A DNA stretch of 9,697 nt from JAJPKE01 sp052143275 (GCA_052143275.1 JBKQTH010000316.1:1-9697); one strand, 5' to 3'. Shown: positions 1 through 6,193, counted from the stretch's first letter. Notes: generated from the sequence alone by a model not told the origin. Translations and numbers: made by a program.

Positions 1-155
1 GCGCCAGTGGCAACATCCTGTGCGGGGATGAGATGGGTAATATCTATCAGGCGGGTCTGTGGCGCAATACCTGCTATCACCCCTTTCATAACGCCGGGGT
101 AGCCGTCTTCGAGACCGAAATCGGAGAGTAGCGCGATTACTGCTGAGGTAGCCAT
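1..155 (-). CDS. SAM hydroxide adenosyltransferase (DUF62 family), N-terminal part
   Basis: The reading frame opens at an ATG at 155 and runs off the left edge, giving about 51 residues. The start MATSAVIALLSDFG, then GYPGVMKGVI and IDITHLIPAQD, match the family pattern LLTDFG / Y-VG-MKGVI / DITH-IPPQ. Members use a water-derived hydroxide to cleave S-adenosylmethionine to adenosine and methionine; relatives are the SAM-dependent fluorinase and chlorinase. The Asp in SDFG (residue 12) belongs to the SAM-binding edge. The catalytic Asp-Arg-His set lies beyond the window, so hydrolase and halogenase cannot be told apart here, although the hydrolase is by far the commoner form. An AGGA ribosome-binding site sits 7 nt before the ATG. 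The gene follows the small ORF at 234-482 on the same strand with a 78-nt gap and probably shares its promoter. Confidence 0.88.
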   Translation of the reverse strand, partial: MATSAVIALLSDFGLEDGYPGVMKGVIAGIAPQTRLIDITHLIPAQDVATG

Positions 156-212
156 GACTTTGTCCTGACAGTGCTTGTATCCTCTGTCTGCCCTGTGAGC
201 CTGCACGCCGTT

Positions 213-225
213 TGGTCCTGGACCA
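213..225. repeat. 13-bp palindrome TGGTCCTGGACCA between two minus-strand genes
   Basis: Perfect 6-bp arms flank a single central base, in the 78-nt gap between the small ORF and the SAM hydroxide adenosyltransferase gene. No T-run follows on either strand, so it does not look like an intrinsic terminator. It could be a protein-binding site or chance: a 6+1+6 palindrome is expected about two or three times in a window this long. Confidence 0.25.
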
Positions 226-233
226 CTCGTCGA

Positions 234-482
234 CTATTCGAGAAGCTTGCAATCGAAACGAACAACCCCCGCCCGGCGGTCGGTGACAGCTCGAGTGACC
301 TCGAGTTTGACTGTACCACCGATAGGGACATCTAGCCGGTTCAGGCCGACGATCCAAGCTTCCGAGTGAATCTCGGGATGATCTAAGCGGGCGATCTCGC
401 AGCGGACATATGGCTGCTCGGTTCCCTCAAAGACAGCGGATAGCCCTTCTTCTTTGGTCACGACAGTGCCTTCGATCACCAT
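234..482 (-). CDS. small uncharacterised beta-rich protein (82 aa)
   Basis: I do not recognise this family. The 82-residue product has alternating hydrophobic and polar residues typical of beta strands (MVIEGTVV, YVRCEIARL, AWIVGLNRL, GTVKLEVTRAV, GVVRFDCKLL) with turns at Gly and Asp-Arg pairs. This suggests one small beta-barrel, possibly of OB or S1-like topology; that is inference. There is no signal peptide or membrane helix, so it is probably cytoplasmic. The ATG at 482 has a good Shine-Dalgarno (AAGAAGG, 6 nt spacing), and a near-consensus sigma-70-type promoter lies upstream at 551-580. These two signals are the main reason to believe the gene is real, since overlapping frames lack them. 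It precedes the SAM hydroxide adenosyltransferase gene in the same orientation and may be co-transcribed with it. Confidence 0.7.
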   Translation of the reverse strand: MVIEGTVVTKEEGLSAVFEGTEQPYVRCEIARLDHPEIHSEAWIVGLNRLDVPIGGTVKLEVTRAVTDRRAGVVRFDCKLLE

Positions 483-550
483 TGGCAGCCTTCTTTCGAT
501 GTGATACCAGCCGTCTCGCTCGCTATGGCTTTATGGTTCTCCTGAGTGGC

Positions 551-580
551 ACTATAGGCGCGGCCGGCGGGCACTGTCAA
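551..580 (-). promoter_or_regulatory. sigma-70-type promoter for the small ORF / SAM hydrolase unit
   Basis: Reading the minus strand, TTGACA (580-575, full consensus) is followed by an 18-nt GC-rich spacer and TATAGT (556-551, five of six). Transcription would start near 544, leaving a leader of about 60 nt before the ATG at 482. The match is strong, but the spacer is 1 nt longer than optimal and nothing is known of this organism's sigma factors. Confidence 0.55.
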
Positions 581-586
581 TGACAG
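574..586. repeat. palindrome CTGTCA-A-TGACAG spanning both -35 regions
   Basis: Six-bp perfect arms around one base. The -35 box of the minus-strand promoter (580-575) and that of the candidate plus-strand tRNA promoter (580-585) both fall inside it. A protein bound here would cover both promoters. The palindrome may equally be a by-product of two back-to-back TTGACA-like boxes. Confidence 0.4.
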
Positions 587-609
587 CTGCCGCGACTTTG
601 TGGTAGACT
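580..609 (+). promoter_or_regulatory. candidate promoter for the tRNA gene
   Basis: ATGACA (580-585, five of six to TTGACA), an 18-nt spacer and TAGACT (604-609, four of six to TATAAT). The start would be near 616, about 50 nt before the mature tRNA, a normal length for a 5' leader removed by RNase P. It is weaker than the opposing promoter; it is supported by position, as the tRNA needs a promoter in this gap. Confidence 0.35.
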
Positions 610-668
610 CTCGCTAGGAATGTTGTGTCCAGCGTTCACCTCACTTGTGATCTCCTGGAACTACTCGC

Positions 669-743
669 GGGCCTATAGCTCAGCGGCAGAGCGGACGGCT
701 CATAACCGTTTGGTCGCAGGTTCGAATCCTGCTGGGCCCACCA
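669..743 (+). tRNA. tRNA with CAT anticodon, probably tRNA-Ile2 (lysidine type)
   Basis: A complete cloverleaf can be folded. The acceptor stem GGGCCTA pairs with TGGGCCC (one G-U), and the D stem is GCTC/GAGC with a short 7-nt loop. The anticodon stem GACGG/CCGTT carries loop CTCATAA, so the anticodon is CAT at 701-703. The T arm is GCAGG-TTCGAAT-CCTGC, and CCA is encoded at 741-743. It is not the initiator: 1-72 is a G-C pair and the anticodon stem lacks the three G-C pairs. The anticodon arm and variable loop (CTCATAACCGTTTGGTCGC) closely resemble bacterial tRNA-Ile2 species. It also has C4-G69 and C5-G68, the pairs reported as positive determinants for TilS in E. coli. If TilS converts C34 to lysidine, the tRNA reads AUA as Ile. 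Elongator tRNA-Met is the alternative. Confidence 0.93.
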
Positions 744-853
744 GAGCCACTTTTGCGAGAACGACCCACCGGCCGGCTTCCCAGGGATGAAGCGCCAGCG
801 CATACATAAGGTGGAGCGTTGCTACGCCGGATATTCGAGAGGGGCACCCCGTC

Positions 854-2170
854 GTGCAATTCTATGACCGAGCCAAGATCTATGTCACTGCCGGTAGTGG
901 TGGTAGCGGCTCTAAACACTTTCACCGCGCCAAGTACGTCCCCATGGGAGGCCCAGACGGCGGTGACGGAGGCCGAGGCGGAAGTGTTTACCTGGAAGGT
1001 GATGCCGGCCTCAACACTCTGGTTGATTTCCATTTTCATCCCCACCATAAGGCGGGTTCCGGAGGCAATGGCGCTGGCCAGAAGATGCATGGAGCTAAAG
1101 GCGAGGACCTCATCCTACGGGTGCCGCCGGGCACCATGGTGCGCAATGCCGACAGCGGCATGCTGCTTGCGGACCTCACGGACGCTGGCCAGCGAGTCAT
1201 GGTGGCACGAGGTGGTCGTGGAGGGCTGGGCAATGTCCACTTTGCCACTTCAACCAACCAGGCTCCGCGAGAGGCGCAGCGTGGCGAACCGGGCGAAGAG
1301 CTGGTGTTAGAACTTGAACTAAAGCTGATTGCCGATGTTGGGCTGGTTGGTTACCCAAATGCCGGAAAATCGACCTTGCTCTCCGTTGTTACACAGGCAC
1401 GCCCCAAGATCGCCGACTACCCCTTTACCACTCTGGTACCCAATCTTGGCGTGGCTGTGGTCGGTGATCCCACACGCGGCAACGCCTTCAGCAGCTTCGT
1501 CATTGCCGACATTCCCGGCTTGATAGAAGGTGCGGCGGAAGGTGTGGGCCTAGGCCATGAATTCCTTCGCCACGTCGAGCGAACCCGCCTGCTGCTCCAT
1601 CTGATTGACGGTCTCTCTCCCCTGGACCCGTGGGAGGAGTTCGAAGCCATCAATCGCGAGTTAGAAGAGTATAGCGCCGACTTAGCCGAGCGACCTCAGA
1701 TCGCGGTACTAACCAAGATCGATCTGCAAGAAGGACGCGACAAATGGCCGGAACTCCAAAGGAGAGCCAGCGCTGAAGGGATCCCAGCTCTCGCTATTTC
1801 GGCCGCTACACACGAGGGTGTGCCGGAATTGATGAACCTGACGGCACAGCTACTCGGAGAGATTAAGCTGGACGAGACTCTGAAGCAGAGGCGGCTGGCT
1901 GCCGAATTGCCAGCCACTGGCCCGGTGCTGCGCCCTGTGCCGTTAGATGATTTCACCATCGAGAAGACGGCGGATGGCTACTTAGTTCGAGGCCGGAGAG
2001 CTGAGCGGTTGGTTGCCATGACCGATCCTGATAGTCCAGAGGGTATGGAGCGATTGGAGCGCCAGATGCGCAGACTGGGCGTCTGGAGTGCGCTCGAAGA
2101 GGCCGGTATCCAGCCAGGTGACGCTGTTCGCTTTGGCCGGATCGAATTCTTCTGGGGTGAAGAGATGTGA
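854..2170 (+). CDS. obg: Obg/CgtA ribosome-assembly GTPase with OCT domain
   Basis: This 438-residue protein has the full three-domain layout of Obg, an essential, slowly hydrolysing GTPase that binds the large ribosomal subunit late in assembly and is linked to the stringent response. The glycine-rich Obg fold spans about residues 1-157 (GGPDGGDGGRGG at 32-43; RGGRGGLGN at 119-127). The G domain carries G1 GYPNAGKST (166-174), G3 DIPG (219-222), G4 TKID (287-290) and G5 SAA (316-318). G4 has Thr in place of the usual Asn, a variant tolerated in some GTPases. The OCT domain closes the protein (about 350-435, ending GDAVRFGRIEFFW). The start is GTG at 854 with GAGAGGGG upstream at about 9 nt; the MQFYDRAKIYV N-terminus fits the family. 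The tRNA lies 110 nt upstream and may be co-transcribed. The methyltransferase gene downstream overlaps the stop codon. Confidence 0.97.
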   Translation: MQFYDRAKIYVTAGSGGSGSKHFHRAKYVPMGGPDGGDGGRGGSVYLEGDAGLNTLVDFHFHPHHKAGSGGNGAGQKMHGAKGEDLILRVPPGTMVRNADSGMLLADLTDAGQRVMVARGGRGGLGNVHFATSTNQAPREAQRGEPGEELVLELELKLIADVGLVGYPNAGKSTLLSVVTQARPKIADYPFTTLVPNLGVAVVGDPTRGNAFSSFVIADIPGLIEGAAEGVGLGHEFLRHVERTRLLLHLIDGLSPLDPWEEFEAINRELEEYSADLAERPQIAVLTKIDLQEGRDKWPELQRRASAEGIPALAISAATHEGVPELMNLTAQLLGEIKLDETLKQRRLAAELPATGPVLRPVPLDDFTIEKTADGYLVRGRRAERLVAMTDPDSPEGMERLERQMRRLGVWSALEEAGIQPGDAVRFGRIEFFWGEEM

Positions 2171-3384
2171 TGAATAATCTGGAAGAGGTGATTGGCCAGG
2201 AGATCGCGCATGAGGGTCCAATCACCTTCGCGCGTTTTATGGAGCTTGCGCTCTATCATCCCACGCTTGGCTACTATTCTGGCGGCGGCGAAGGACGCGA
2301 GCCACTCGGATGGAGTGGTGACTATTTCACCAGCGGCGACGTGCATCCACTTTGGGGCTGGGCCATTGCGCGGCAGCTCCACCAGATGTGGCAACTGCTG
2401 GGGAGCCCGGAGCGATTTGATGTGGTTGAGCCAGGTGCGGGAAGGGGATTGTTGGCGCGAGATGTGTGGCATTTTGCCCTGCAGCGTGCGCCTGAGTGGG
2501 CCGAGGCGCTGGTCTATACTCTGATAGACCGCGCGGCCTCCGGCTCTCCTCTGCGTAGACGCCGGCAGGAGCGTCTGAATACTGAGCTCCAAAGACTCAA
2601 TGTGCCCGACGATGCGGTTCGGGTAGTAGATACCCTTTCGGACGTTCGCCAGAGGTTCACCGGCTGCGTGGTTTCCAATGAAGTGGTAGATGCCTTGCCG
2701 GTGCACATTCTGGAGAAGCAAGAAGAGGGGCTGGCCGAAGTCTACGTCTCACTCGACCCAGAGCATGGCCAGCTAATAGAGCAAGTTGGGGGCCTCTCTT
2801 CTCCAGAGATGGCCGGCTACCTTGATCAGTACGACATCCCCTGGCGCGACTATCCCAACCAGTGGCGATGCGAAGTCTGCCTGGACGCTGGTCGGTGGCT
2901 ACGTGAAGTGGCCAATCACCTGGAGCGTGGCTACCTTCTTACGATTGATTACGGGTCTATGGCAAGCGAGCTTTATACACCGCAGCGCCTTCGTGGAACA
3001 CTGGCGATCTATCGGCAGCACCAGCTACGGGAGCGCCCGCTGGCGCAGCCTGGCCGCCAGGATATTACCGCCCATGTGAACTTCAGCGCCTTGACCGTAT
3101 CAGGGCGCGCTATCGGTATTGACACCATCGGAATCACTTCCCAGGGGAAGTTTCTTGGCCGTCTGGGAATTCGAGAAGAGGCGCAGATGCAGGCAAGCCT
3201 TCTGTATCCTTATGCCGAGTCCGAGCGCCATACTGACCGTGGCCAGACAGACTATCTGCGCCGTGCTACCATTCTGGCCGCAGTTTCGACGCTGCTCGAT
3301 CCACATGGACTCGGTGCATTCCAGGTGCTAGCACAGCAGCGCGGAGTTCCCGAGTCTGGCCGAAATCTTCTAGGATTGGCCTAA
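2170..3384 (+). CDS. MidA/NDUFAF7-family SAM-dependent methyltransferase (COG1565)
   Basis: The 404-residue product shows the family signature throughout: N-terminal FARFMELALYHPTLGYY (20-36), GDYFTSGDVHPLWG (50-63), SAM-binding VVEPGAGRGLLARD (85-98), SNEVVDALPVH (169-179), LLTIDYG (256-262) and GRQDITAHVNF (295-305). In mitochondria, NDUFAF7 dimethylates an arginine of the NDUFS2 subunit of complex I. Bacterial members are assumed to methylate protein arginine, but their targets are mostly unproven, and no nuo gene is visible here. The start is ambiguous: GTG at 2167 is directly followed by ATG at 2170, giving TGATG with the obg stop. I prefer the ATG, with GGGGTGA 9 nt upstream inside obg. 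The overlap implies translational coupling to obg. The C-terminus converges on the hydrolase gene with only 12 nt between, and I see no good terminator there. Confidence 0.9.
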   Translation: MNNLEEVIGQEIAHEGPITFARFMELALYHPTLGYYSGGGEGREPLGWSGDYFTSGDVHPLWGWAIARQLHQMWQLLGSPERFDVVEPGAGRGLLARDVWHFALQRAPEWAEALVYTLIDRAASGSPLRRRRQERLNTELQRLNVPDDAVRVVDTLSDVRQRFTGCVVSNEVVDALPVHILEKQEEGLAEVYVSLDPEHGQLIEQVGGLSSPEMAGYLDQYDIPWRDYPNQWRCEVCLDAGRWLREVANHLERGYLLTIDYGSMASELYTPQRLRGTLAIYRQHQLRERPLAQPGRQDITAHVNFSALTVSGRAIGIDTIGITSQGKFLGRLGIREEAQMQASLLYPYAESERHTDRGQTDYLRRATILAAVSTLLDPHGLGAFQVLAQQRGVPESGRNLLGLA

Positions 3385-3396
3385 CGGCCGTAGCCA

Positions 3397-4056
3397 CTAG
3401 CCCATAAGAGGGCCCAACACGGAGCGGCCGTCCTTGAAATAGTCATAGATAGCATTGTAGAGCTCCGACTGGGAGTTGGTGAAGAAATGATCGGCACCAG
3501 GGACCAGAGCTAGCTGCTTCGGCTCCGTCAGCTGCTGAAACCATGAAACCAGCTTCTCGGGTGAGCCGTATTGATCTTGCTCTCCCTGGACGATCAGCTT
3601 GTGTTTGGTACACTCGCCAAGTGTGCCGGTCATCGAGGTCGCCACTGGCACCCCAACACCTATGAGTTGGCGAACTCGCCCATCTCCGCAACCTACCGGC
3701 AACCCAACCCATGAGCCAAAGGAGAACCCGGCCAGGCAGAGTTCCGCGCCGGGAAAGTGATGTGCCAGCAGGTCAAGAGCCGCCTGCACATCGGTTGTCT
3801 CGCCTCGTCCCTCATCATAGCTGCCGGTACTGCGTCCTACTCCACGGAAGTTGAAGCGTAAGACCGGCAAACCGAGATCACCCAGAGCCTGTGCAATGCG
3901 GAACACTACTTTATTGTGCATAGTTCCACCGCCAAGCGGGTGGGGGTGGCAGACCAATGCGGCCATACGCGTATCTGCTGCGTTATCCGGCAGTCGAAGC
4001 AACGCCTCGAGCGCCACGTCTGGAGTGATGATCTCGATCGATTTTAAGCTTGCCAC
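3397..4056 (-). CDS. alpha/beta hydrolase, COG2945-like (predicted esterase/dienelactone-hydrolase type)
   Basis: This cytoplasmic alpha/beta-hydrolase of 219 residues has the markers of the COG2945 group: CHPHPLGGGTMHNKVV (36-51), an oxyanion-side motif, LRFNFRGVGRS (66-76) and DEGRGE (81-86). The nucleophile elbow GFSFG puts Ser112 as nucleophile; D161 (GEQDQYG) and H190 (GADHFF) complete a plausible triad. There is no signal peptide or lid insertion. The natural substrate is unknown for this group; small esters or lactones are the usual guess. The start is GTG at 4056, preceded by GGAG at 7 nt. The gene is transcribed away from the aquaporin across a 173-nt spacer and toward the methyltransferase, so it is probably monocistronic. 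Confidence 0.88.
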   Translation of the reverse strand: MASLKSIEIITPDVALEALLRLPDNAADTRMAALVCHPHPLGGGTMHNKVVFRIAQALGDLGLPVLRFNFRGVGRSTGSYDEGRGETTDVQAALDLLAHHFPGAELCLAGFSFGSWVGLPVGCGDGRVRQLIGVGVPVATSMTGTLGECTKHKLIVQGEQDQYGSPEKLVSWFQQLTEPKQLALVPGADHFFTNSQSELYNAIYDYFKDGRSVLGPLMG

Positions 4057-4164
4057 GTGGGTTCTCCGTCTTCATAGGAAGTCTTTGGATAGAAGCGTGT
4101 TGCATGGGAGTGAAGTTATCCGTTCTACAACATAATGAAGAATTGGTGTTTAGGCCACGGCTTG

Positions 4165-4193
4165 CCACCCGCCGAGCGTGAAGCAGAGGGTGG
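4165..4193. repeat. inverted repeat in the hydrolase/aquaporin spacer
   Basis: CCACCC (4165-4170) and GGGTGG (4188-4193) are perfect complements around a 17-nt loop, extendable by two G-U pairs. It lies in the 173-nt divergent spacer (4057-4229), in what would be the aquaporin leader. It could be a hairpin or operator. A CATAAT (-10-like) at 4131-4136 lies upstream but has no good -35, so I do not call a promoter. Nothing else in the spacer stands out. Confidence 0.25.
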
Positions 4194-4229
4194 TGTAAAC
4201 TCGTCCTTAGAGAGCAGAAAGGGATTTGT

Positions 4230-5012
4230 GTGCGTCAATCAACCACAGTAGAGGCTGCCGTAGAGTCGCGTCGTGCACGGCCAACGACCCAGGTAGAACG
4301 TTTTGCCGCCGAGACCCTGGGCACATTCTTACTGGTATTTATTGGCGGAGGCGCCGCCACGCTAGCAGCGCTCTTGCCTCATAATCATCACTATACGGCA
4401 TCGGCGGCTGAACTTTTACTGGTGGCTCTGGCCCACGGCATAGCGCTGTTTGCCATAGTAATGATTGTTGGTCAGATTTCTGGAGCTCATGTGAACCCGG
4501 CGGTCACCATTGGCCTAGCATCAGTTGGCCATTTCGATTGGGGTGATGTACCCGCTTACCTGCTTGGGCAGTTACTTGGGGCAGTGGCTGGAGCGCTTGG
4601 CATCTTGATTGTTTATGGCAAGCTGGCGGCAACTGTGGGACACCTCGGGGCGCCTTCGCTGGCCACCAACACCAATATGTTACAGGGCATGCTTAGCGAA
4701 GGACTTGGCACGGGAGTTCTGGTGCTTGCCGTCATGGCCTCGGCGGTTGACAAGCGCGCTCCGGTTGGTTGGGCCGGTCTGACTATTGGTCTCACGCTGG
4801 CTGCCGTTATCATGTTCATCGGCCCGGCCACCGGTGCCACCGTCAACCCGGCGCGGGCGCTGGGACCTGACCTGGTTTCATGGGTCTATGGCGTCACGGT
4901 CAACTGGGCCCAATACCTCGTATGTTATCTGATTGGCCCCATTCTTGGCGGCATAGGTGCGGCGTACCTCTACCGGTACATCGCGCATCTACCACGACGG
5001 GTAGTACGCTAG
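4230..5012 (+). CDS. MIP-family channel (aquaporin), with TIP-like selectivity filter
   Basis: The 260-residue integral membrane protein has the six-helix, two-half MIP fold. The first NPA box is at 89-91 in SGAHVNPAVT and the second at 206-208 in VNPARALGP; a family ETLGTFLLVF motif opens helix 1 (28-37). Counting from the NPA boxes against AqpZ and GlpF, the four ar/R filter positions are H69, I194, A203 and R209. AqpZ has F-H-T-R and GlpF W-G-F-R; H-I-A-R is the combination of plant tonoplast TIP3/TIP4. Water is therefore likely, with urea, ammonia or peroxide as possible extra cargo (inference). The GTG start follows AAAGGGA with about 5 nt spacing; residues 1-22 are hydrophilic, as in a cytoplasmic N-terminus. 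The last 4 nt overlap the stop of convergent rpiA. Confidence 0.95.
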   Translation: MRQSTTVEAAVESRRARPTTQVERFAAETLGTFLLVFIGGGAATLAALLPHNHHYTASAAELLLVALAHGIALFAIVMIVGQISGAHVNPAVTIGLASVGHFDWGDVPAYLLGQLLGAVAGALGILIVYGKLAATVGHLGAPSLATNTNMLQGMLSEGLGTGVLVLAVMASAVDKRAPVGWAGLTIGLTLAAVIMFIGPATGATVNPARALGPDLVSWVYGVTVNWAQYLVCYLIGPILGGIGAAYLYRYIAHLPRRVVR

Positions 5013-5788
5013 ATGGGGCCGGAAGGCCGGTCATATATCCTAACGTGAGCGTCTTCAGCGACATAGAGACGTTCGGTCATGTCCAAGAAGAGGCCGTGCT
5101 CAACGACTCCAATCGTCGTCTTGATAGCCACAGACAACGCAACCGGATCCAAGACCGTGCCAAAATGACAGTCAAGTATGTAATTGCCGCCGTCAGTTAC
5201 ATAGGGAGAATCATCCACTGTGCGCGGCCCCCGTAAGGCCGGTTCACTCGCAGTCAAGGCGGAACGTAATACTGTCCGGCAGCCGAGCAGCTCCAGTCGG
5301 GCGGAGGTATGTCTCCAGCCGAAAGGAGTAACCTCGACAGGTATGGGATGAGTGCTTCCCAGGGCTGGCACCAGCTTACGGCTATCCACGATAATGATGC
5401 GATATTGGCTGGCGGCGGCAATCAGCTTCTCACGCAGTAATGCTCCGCCGCCGCCCTTGATCAGATGAAGGTGGGGAAGTGTGACCTCATCGGCTCCATC
5501 AATGCTGGCACCGAGTACCGATATGTCGTCCAGGTCAGCAAGTGGAATACCCAGAGAGGTCGCGACACTGGCGGTATGCCTGGAGGCAGGAACACCGGTC
5601 ACCTTCAGTCCCTGGCGTACTCTTGCCGCCAGTTCATGCAGCATGGCTTCAACTGTAGTGCCGCTTCCTAGTCCGACCACTATTCCATCGGGTATAGCTT
5701 CCACGGCCGCATGCGCGGCCTGAGATTTCAGGGCGGCGAATTTATCCGTCATGTCGCTGGATCCGGTCCGCTGCTCTTGATCACTCAT
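5009..5788 (-). CDS. rpiA: ribose-5-phosphate isomerase A
   Basis: The enzyme interconverts ribose-5-phosphate and ribulose-5-phosphate in the non-oxidative pentose phosphate pathway. Landmarks are the phosphate-binding GLGSGTT (39-45), SIDGADEV (95-102), KGGGGALLREK (111-121), PVEVTPFGW and the late DGGNYILD segment. D97, D100, K111 and E120 correspond to E. coli D81, D84, K94 and E103, so it should be active. At 259 residues it is about 40 longer than the E. coli enzyme, partly through a 12-residue hydrophilic N-terminal extension. ATG at 5788 is preferred because AGGAG lies 9 nt upstream; the inner ATG at 5752 (MTDKF) lacks as good a site. It follows the small ORF at 5825-6193 by 36 nt in the same orientation, suggesting an operon. 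Its stop overlaps the aquaporin stop in the tetranucleotide CTAG. Confidence 0.96.
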   Translation of the reverse strand: MSDQEQRTGSSDMTDKFAALKSQAAHAAVEAIPDGIVVGLGSGTTVEAMLHELAARVRQGLKVTGVPASRHTASVATSLGIPLADLDDISVLGASIDGADEVTLPHLHLIKGGGGALLREKLIAAASQYRIIIVDSRKLVPALGSTHPIPVEVTPFGWRHTSARLELLGCRTVLRSALTASEPALRGPRTVDDSPYVTDGGNYILDCHFGTVLDPVALSVAIKTTIGVVEHGLFLDMTERLYVAEDAHVRIYDRPSGPI

Positions 5789-5824
5789 CTTCGTCTGCTC
5801 CTACTGGCTGGGGAGTGGTTTTAC

Positions 5825-6193
5825 TTAACGTTTGCTTTGCTCCGGCGGAAGCGAATTACCAGCGCGAATCTCCCTGGCCGCTGATCGGTCATGCGCGGCA
5901 CTGGTCAGCAACAAAGGAAATTCACGATGAAACTTGTGATCAAAATCGCGGGCGCGTTCCAGAGTGATGGCTGCCCGTCGCTCATAGGACTGTGCCAGCA
6001 GTACCCGTTTCTCTTCGTCTGGCAGGTCAGAGGTCAAGAGATAGGCCAATGCGAAATCGGGTTTGCCACACCTACTGTAATATCGCGCCTGGGCTTCAGC
6101 CTCCGCGCCCTTTGACAGGTCGTCCTGTGCCAACCGCGCGAAGACCTCTTTTAGTAAAGATTGATACTGGGTCGCGAAACTTACAGAACTCAT
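5825..6193 (-). CDS. small uncharacterised helical protein upstream of rpiA (122 aa)
   Basis: I do not recognise this family. The product is almost entirely charged amphipathic helix, with no membrane segment and no signal peptide. The pattern includes EAEAQARYYSRCGKPDFALAY (31-51), then EEKRVLLAQSYERRAAITLE (60-79) and FHREFPLLL (88-96), resembling a short helical-repeat (TPR-like) bundle; this is an impression, not a match. The tail (115-122) is polar. The frame is open to a TTG at 6208, but I choose ATG at 6193 because GGAG lies 6 nt upstream of it and nothing supports the TTG. It lies 36 nt before rpiA on the same strand and probably shares its transcript. Coding is supported by the start signal, the spacing and the biased hydrophobic pattern. 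Confidence 0.72.
   Translation of the reverse strand: MSSVSFATQYQSLLKEVFARLAQDDLSKGAEAEAQARYYSRCGKPDFALAYLLTSDLPDEEKRVLLAQSYERRAAITLERARDFDHKFHREFPLLLTSAAHDRSAAREIRAGNSLPPEQSKR

Noticed and set aside
213..225. A shared regulatory motif formed by the three 6+1+6 palindromes (213-225, 574-586, 8386-8398)
   Set aside because: Their sequences are unrelated, and two or three palindromes of this size are expected by chance in the window, although it is mildly notable that all three fall in gene spacers.
744..853. Separate promoter for obg in the tRNA-obg gap
   Set aside because: I tested TTCCCA/CATACA-like and GATATT-like boxes; none gives an acceptable pair at 16-18 nt. Co-transcription with the tRNA is possible, but I could not show it.
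680..1090. Minus-strand frame of 136 codons across the tRNA and the start of obg
   Set aside because: It runs through a tRNA and opposite a well-conserved obg N-terminus, and has no ribosome-binding site or recognisable motif; it is a shadow frame.
1978..2721. Minus-strand frame of 247 codons opposite the obg/methyltransferase junction
   Set aside because: Long, but it lies antisense to two genes with clear family motifs; its product has no coherent hydrophobic pattern or known motif. GC-rich coding DNA gives such frames by chance.
3376..3416. Possible bidirectional terminator between the methyltransferase and hydrolase genes
   Set aside because: Only 4-bp stems (GGCC/GGCC and GCCC/GGGC) without a T-run on either strand; too weak to call.
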